Position numbers and translations under genes: made by a program. A stretch of 64,000 nucleotides of DNA from Aeromonas eucrenophila (GTDB lineage Bacteria; Pseudomonadota; Gammaproteobacteria; Enterobacterales; Aeromonadaceae), in the NCBI RefSeq assembly GCF_000819865.1, contig NZ_CDDF01000001.1, positions 1 to 64,000 on the forward strand. Reading direction: 5' to 3'. Numbering within the stretch: position 1 is the stretch's first letter; every line of letters starts with the position of its first letter. This document shows positions 61,914 to 64,000 of this stretch, one piece after another. The notes beneath the pieces are model-generated. The model saw only the letters and a program-made list of their open reading frames with translations, searched no databases and was not told the DNA's origin.

Positions 61914-62369
61914 TCAGCCGCAGCATTTCTTGTGTTTCTTGCCGCTGCCACAGGGGCAGGGATCGTTGCGGCCCACCCGCAGCGGCGCCGGATCCTGCTC
62001 GCCGTCGGTGTAGACCCAGCGACCCTGATAACGCACGAAGCGGGAGCGTTCGTGCAAACAGTGGCGCTCATCTCCCTCCACAAACCAGGCCTTGAACTCC
62101 ACCGTGCCGGCGTCATCAATGGGGCCACCCTGGGCTGCGAGGATCTCCAGCCCATCCCAGTGGGTATCGGCCTGGGAGAGCTGCTCCGCCGTCAGTGTTC
62201 CCAGGAAATCCGGGTGCCAGCTGTGCACCAGGTAGTCGCCAAGCCCCAGCACGAAGGCACTGTAGCGCGAGCGCATCAATTGCTCTGTGGTGGTGGCGTC
62301 TTGGCCGGCGTGCAGTGCGCCGCAGCACTGGGGGAGAGAAAGGGCGGAACCGCAAGGACATTGGCTCAT
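61914..62369 (-). CDS. ychJ: YchJ family protein (UPF0225) with two SEC-C motifs
   Basis: A 151-residue soluble protein. It begins with one cysteine-rich SEC-C motif ([14 protein letters not shown]) and ends with a second ([17 protein letters not shown]), both zinc-binding, around a central NTF2-like YchJ domain ([17 protein letters not shown], then SWHP). The layout is that of E. coli YchJ, whose function is not known. A role near ribosomes or secretion is suggested only by the SEC-C motif also found in SecA. Confidence 0.93.
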   Translation of the reverse strand: MSQCPCGSALSLPQCCGALHAGQDATTTEQLMRSRYSAFVLGLGDYLVHSWHPDFLGTLTAEQLSQADTHWDGLEILAAQGGPIDDAGTVEFKAWFVEGDERHCLHERSRFVRYQGRWVYTDGEQDPAPLRVGRNDPCPCGSGKKHKKCCG

Positions 62370-62493
62370 GAGTCAGTTTATCGGGTCGATATAGAAGGTG
62401 GCGGGATTGTAGCGAAAGCGGCCCCCCTTCGGCCAGCAGGTCGAACTGGTAGGAACGGAACACCCACATAAAAAAGGCTAAAGGAAGTACAAG

Positions 62494-64000
62494 ATGACTC
62501 TGAAACAGAAGATCCTGTTATTGGGCGCTATCCCCGTGCTGCTGATGGCCCTGGTGGTCAACCTCAGCAACTATCTGATTTCCAAGAACGATCTGGAATC
62601 TGAACTGGTAGTGGCGCGGGACAAGGCGGTCAAGGAGCGCAAGGAGTTGCTCAGCAGCTACCTGATGCTCGCCAAGACGGCCATCGAGAAAGAGTATGCC
62701 GCGCCGGACAGCCCCGAGGCTCGTGCACGAGTGAAGGAGATCCTGCGGCCATTGCGCTATGGCAGTGATGGTTACTTCTTCGTTTACGACTTCAAGGGGG
62801 ATACTGTACTGCTGCCCACCCGCCCCGAGGTGGAAGGCAAGAACCGCTGGCAGGACAAGGATGCCAAGGGCACCCTGCTCATTCAGGAGATCATCAAGGC
62901 GGCGCAGCAGGGGGACGGTTACTCGGAGTACTGGACCAACAAGCCGTCCCTCGGTCGCGATGCCCCCAAGCTCTCGTTCAATCTGGTGCTCGACAAGTAC
63001 CAGTGGGTGGTCGGTACCGGCTTCTACATCGATGACATCGACAGCGAGCTGGCGGCCCTGCGCAGTGAACGCGAGAGCAACATGCACGCCTCCCTGCAAA
63101 CCGGGGTGCTGCTCATTTTGCTGATCCTGGGGGTGACCCTGGCCGCTACCGTGGTGATCAGCAACAGAGTCACCCGGCCGCTGGCGGATGCGGTGTCGGC
63201 CCTCAATGACATCGCCGACGGGGACGGGGATCTGACCCAGCGCCTCAAGGTGCAGAGCAAGGATGAGGTGGGCCAGCTGGCCAGTGCCTTCAACCGCTTC
63301 GTCGAGCGGATCCAGTCGGTGGTGAGCCAGGTGGGGGAGACCAGCCATCAGCTGCTCGGCGCCGTGGAGAAGCTCCATCGCCTGAGCGAGCACTCCGACA
63401 AGCAGATGCACGGCCACGGCCGGGAGACGGATCAGGTGGTCACCGCCGTGACCGAGATGAGTTCCACCGCCCAGGAGGTGGCGGCCAGTGCCTCCAACGC
63501 GGCCACGGCGACCAGCGACGCGGCCCGGGAATCTGACGCCGCCCGGGAGGTGGTGGGCAGTGCCATCGGCAGCATCAACCGGCTGGTGGAGGAGGTGCAC
63601 ACCGCCTCCGGCGTCATCGAGCAGCTGGCTCAGGAGACCGGCAAGATAGGATCTGTGGTGGAGGTCATTCGCGGCATCGCCGATCAGACCAACCTGCTGG
63701 CCCTCAACGCCGCCATCGAGGCGGCCCGGGCCGGTGAGCAGGGGCGCGGCTTCGCGGTGGTGGCGGACGAGGTGCGATCCCTGGCCGGGCGTACCCAGCA
63801 GAGCACCAAGGAGATCAACGAGATGCTGCAACGGCTGCAAGGCGGGGTGAAGCAGGCGGTGGAGGTGATGCAGGCCAGCGAGGCGCGCAGCCAGGAGACG
63901 GTGCAGGAGGCGAGCCACATCGCCAGCTCCCTCGACAGCATGGTGACGGCGGTCGGTACCATCAACGACATGAACATCCAGATCGCCACCGCCGCCGAGG
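62494..64000 (+). CDS. methyl-accepting chemotaxis protein (3' end outside the window)
   Basis: Reads open from ATG at 62494 (AAAGGAAG upstream) to the right edge, about 502 residues so far. Helix one at about 8-28, a single-CACHE periplasmic domain at about 35-185 ([20 protein letters not shown], given in full 20 residues or fewer pieces, then [14 protein letters not shown]), helix two at about 198-220, a HAMP domain to about 270 ([20 protein letters not shown]), then the signalling coiled coil. The hairpin tip reads [20 protein letters not shown] with [18 protein letters not shown] after it, the conserved CheA/CheW contact. It probably senses small organic acids or amino acids. The ligand is unknown and the end is missing. 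Confidence 0.95.
   Translation, partial: MTLKQKILLLGAIPVLLMALVVNLSNYLISKNDLESELVVARDKAVKERKELLSSYLMLAKTAIEKEYAAPDSPEARARVKEILRPLRYGSDGYFFVYDFKGDTVLLPTRPEVEGKNRWQDKDAKGTLLIQEIIKAAQQGDGYSEYWTNKPSLGRDAPKLSFNLVLDKYQWVVGTGFYIDDIDSELAALRSERESNMHASLQTGVLLILLILGVTLAATVVISNRVTRPLADAVSALNDIADGDGDLTQRLKVQSKDEVGQLASAFNRFVERIQSVVSQVGETSHQLLGAVEKLHRLSEHSDKQMHGHGRETDQVVTAVTEMSSTAQEVAASASNAATATSDAARESDAAREVVGSAIGSINRLVEEVHTASGVIEQLAQETGKIGSVVEVIRGIADQTNLLALNAAIEAARAGEQGRGFAVVADEVRSLAGRTQQSTKEINEMLQRLQGGVKQAVEVMQASEARSQETVQEASHIASSLDSMVTAVGTINDMNIQIATAAE

Noticed and set aside
62518-63918. Leftward open frame of 466 codons opposite the chemotaxis protein
   Set aside because: It is the antisense shadow of a clear MCP gene (CACHE, HAMP and signalling tip all readable on the plus strand), and its translation is a histidine/leucine-rich low-complexity sequence.

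Overview
The window is chromosomal DNA of a GC-rich (about 60 percent) gammaproteobacterium, most likely an Aeromonas species. The evidence for this is the mix of enterobacterial-type systems (pentahaem NrfB with NrfCD, GlpABC, MetR/MetE, PbpG, YchJ) and a FhuF-like siderophore ferric reductase of the type I associate with Aeromonas hydrophila. The genus is inferred from gene content, not from a search. I saw no insertion sequence, prophage, integrase or CRISPR array. The tRNA, folD, metE, nrf and glp genes look like core genome.

Left part (1-12.8 kb). An MFS transporter and a hypoxanthine phosphoribosyltransferase-like gene run leftward. They diverge from a Cof-type HAD phosphatase and a DeoR-family regulator, and a cluster of repeated operator-like sequences lies between the two sets. 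A beta-glucoside module follows: an RpiR-type regulator, a PTS EIIBC lacking EIIA, and a 6-phospho-beta-glucosidase, preceded by a perfect CRP-type site. Then come katG, a three-gene tRNA operon (Pro-Arg-His, leftward, with a recognisable promoter and terminator) and folD.

Middle part (12.8-35 kb). This holds a PLP-dependent trans-sulfuration-family enzyme, a 2-oxoglutarate/Fe(II) oxygenase, an NAD(P)-binding protein with a divergent LysR regulator, a Rob-like AraC protein, and an overlapping GGDEF/EAL pair for cyclic-di-GMP turnover. A Fur-type site precedes a TonB siderophore receptor and its ferric reductase, which are separated by three hairpins. metR/metE diverge across a MetR plus MetJ control region. 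After these come an HPP-CBS membrane protein, a YtcJ-type lipoprotein amidohydrolase divergent from a TetR regulator with paired operators, dadA and pbpG.

Right part (35-64 kb). A leftward nrfABCD-E-(CcmG)-FG operon encodes periplasmic nitrite ammonification and its dedicated haem-attachment factors. nrfF and nrfG are fused, and a decayed copy of the nrfD 5' end sits between nrfC and nrfD. Divergent from nrf is a 13.2-kb gene for a giant LapA-like RTX adhesin (about 4,408 residues). It has an N-terminal TAAG site of the kind cut by LapG proteases, a long repeat stalk with an internal 2.18-kb duplication, and a C-terminal type I secretion region. The window closes with the anaerobic glycerol-3-phosphate dehydrogenase operon glpABC (with CRP, GlpR and FNR-like sites), ychJ and a methyl-accepting chemotaxis protein cut by the right edge.

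The most interesting items are the adhesin (its proteolytic-release signature and repeat evolution), the partly duplicated nrfD start, the hairpin series before the siderophore reductase, and several composite regulatory regions. I did not find a system that I can call wholly new.
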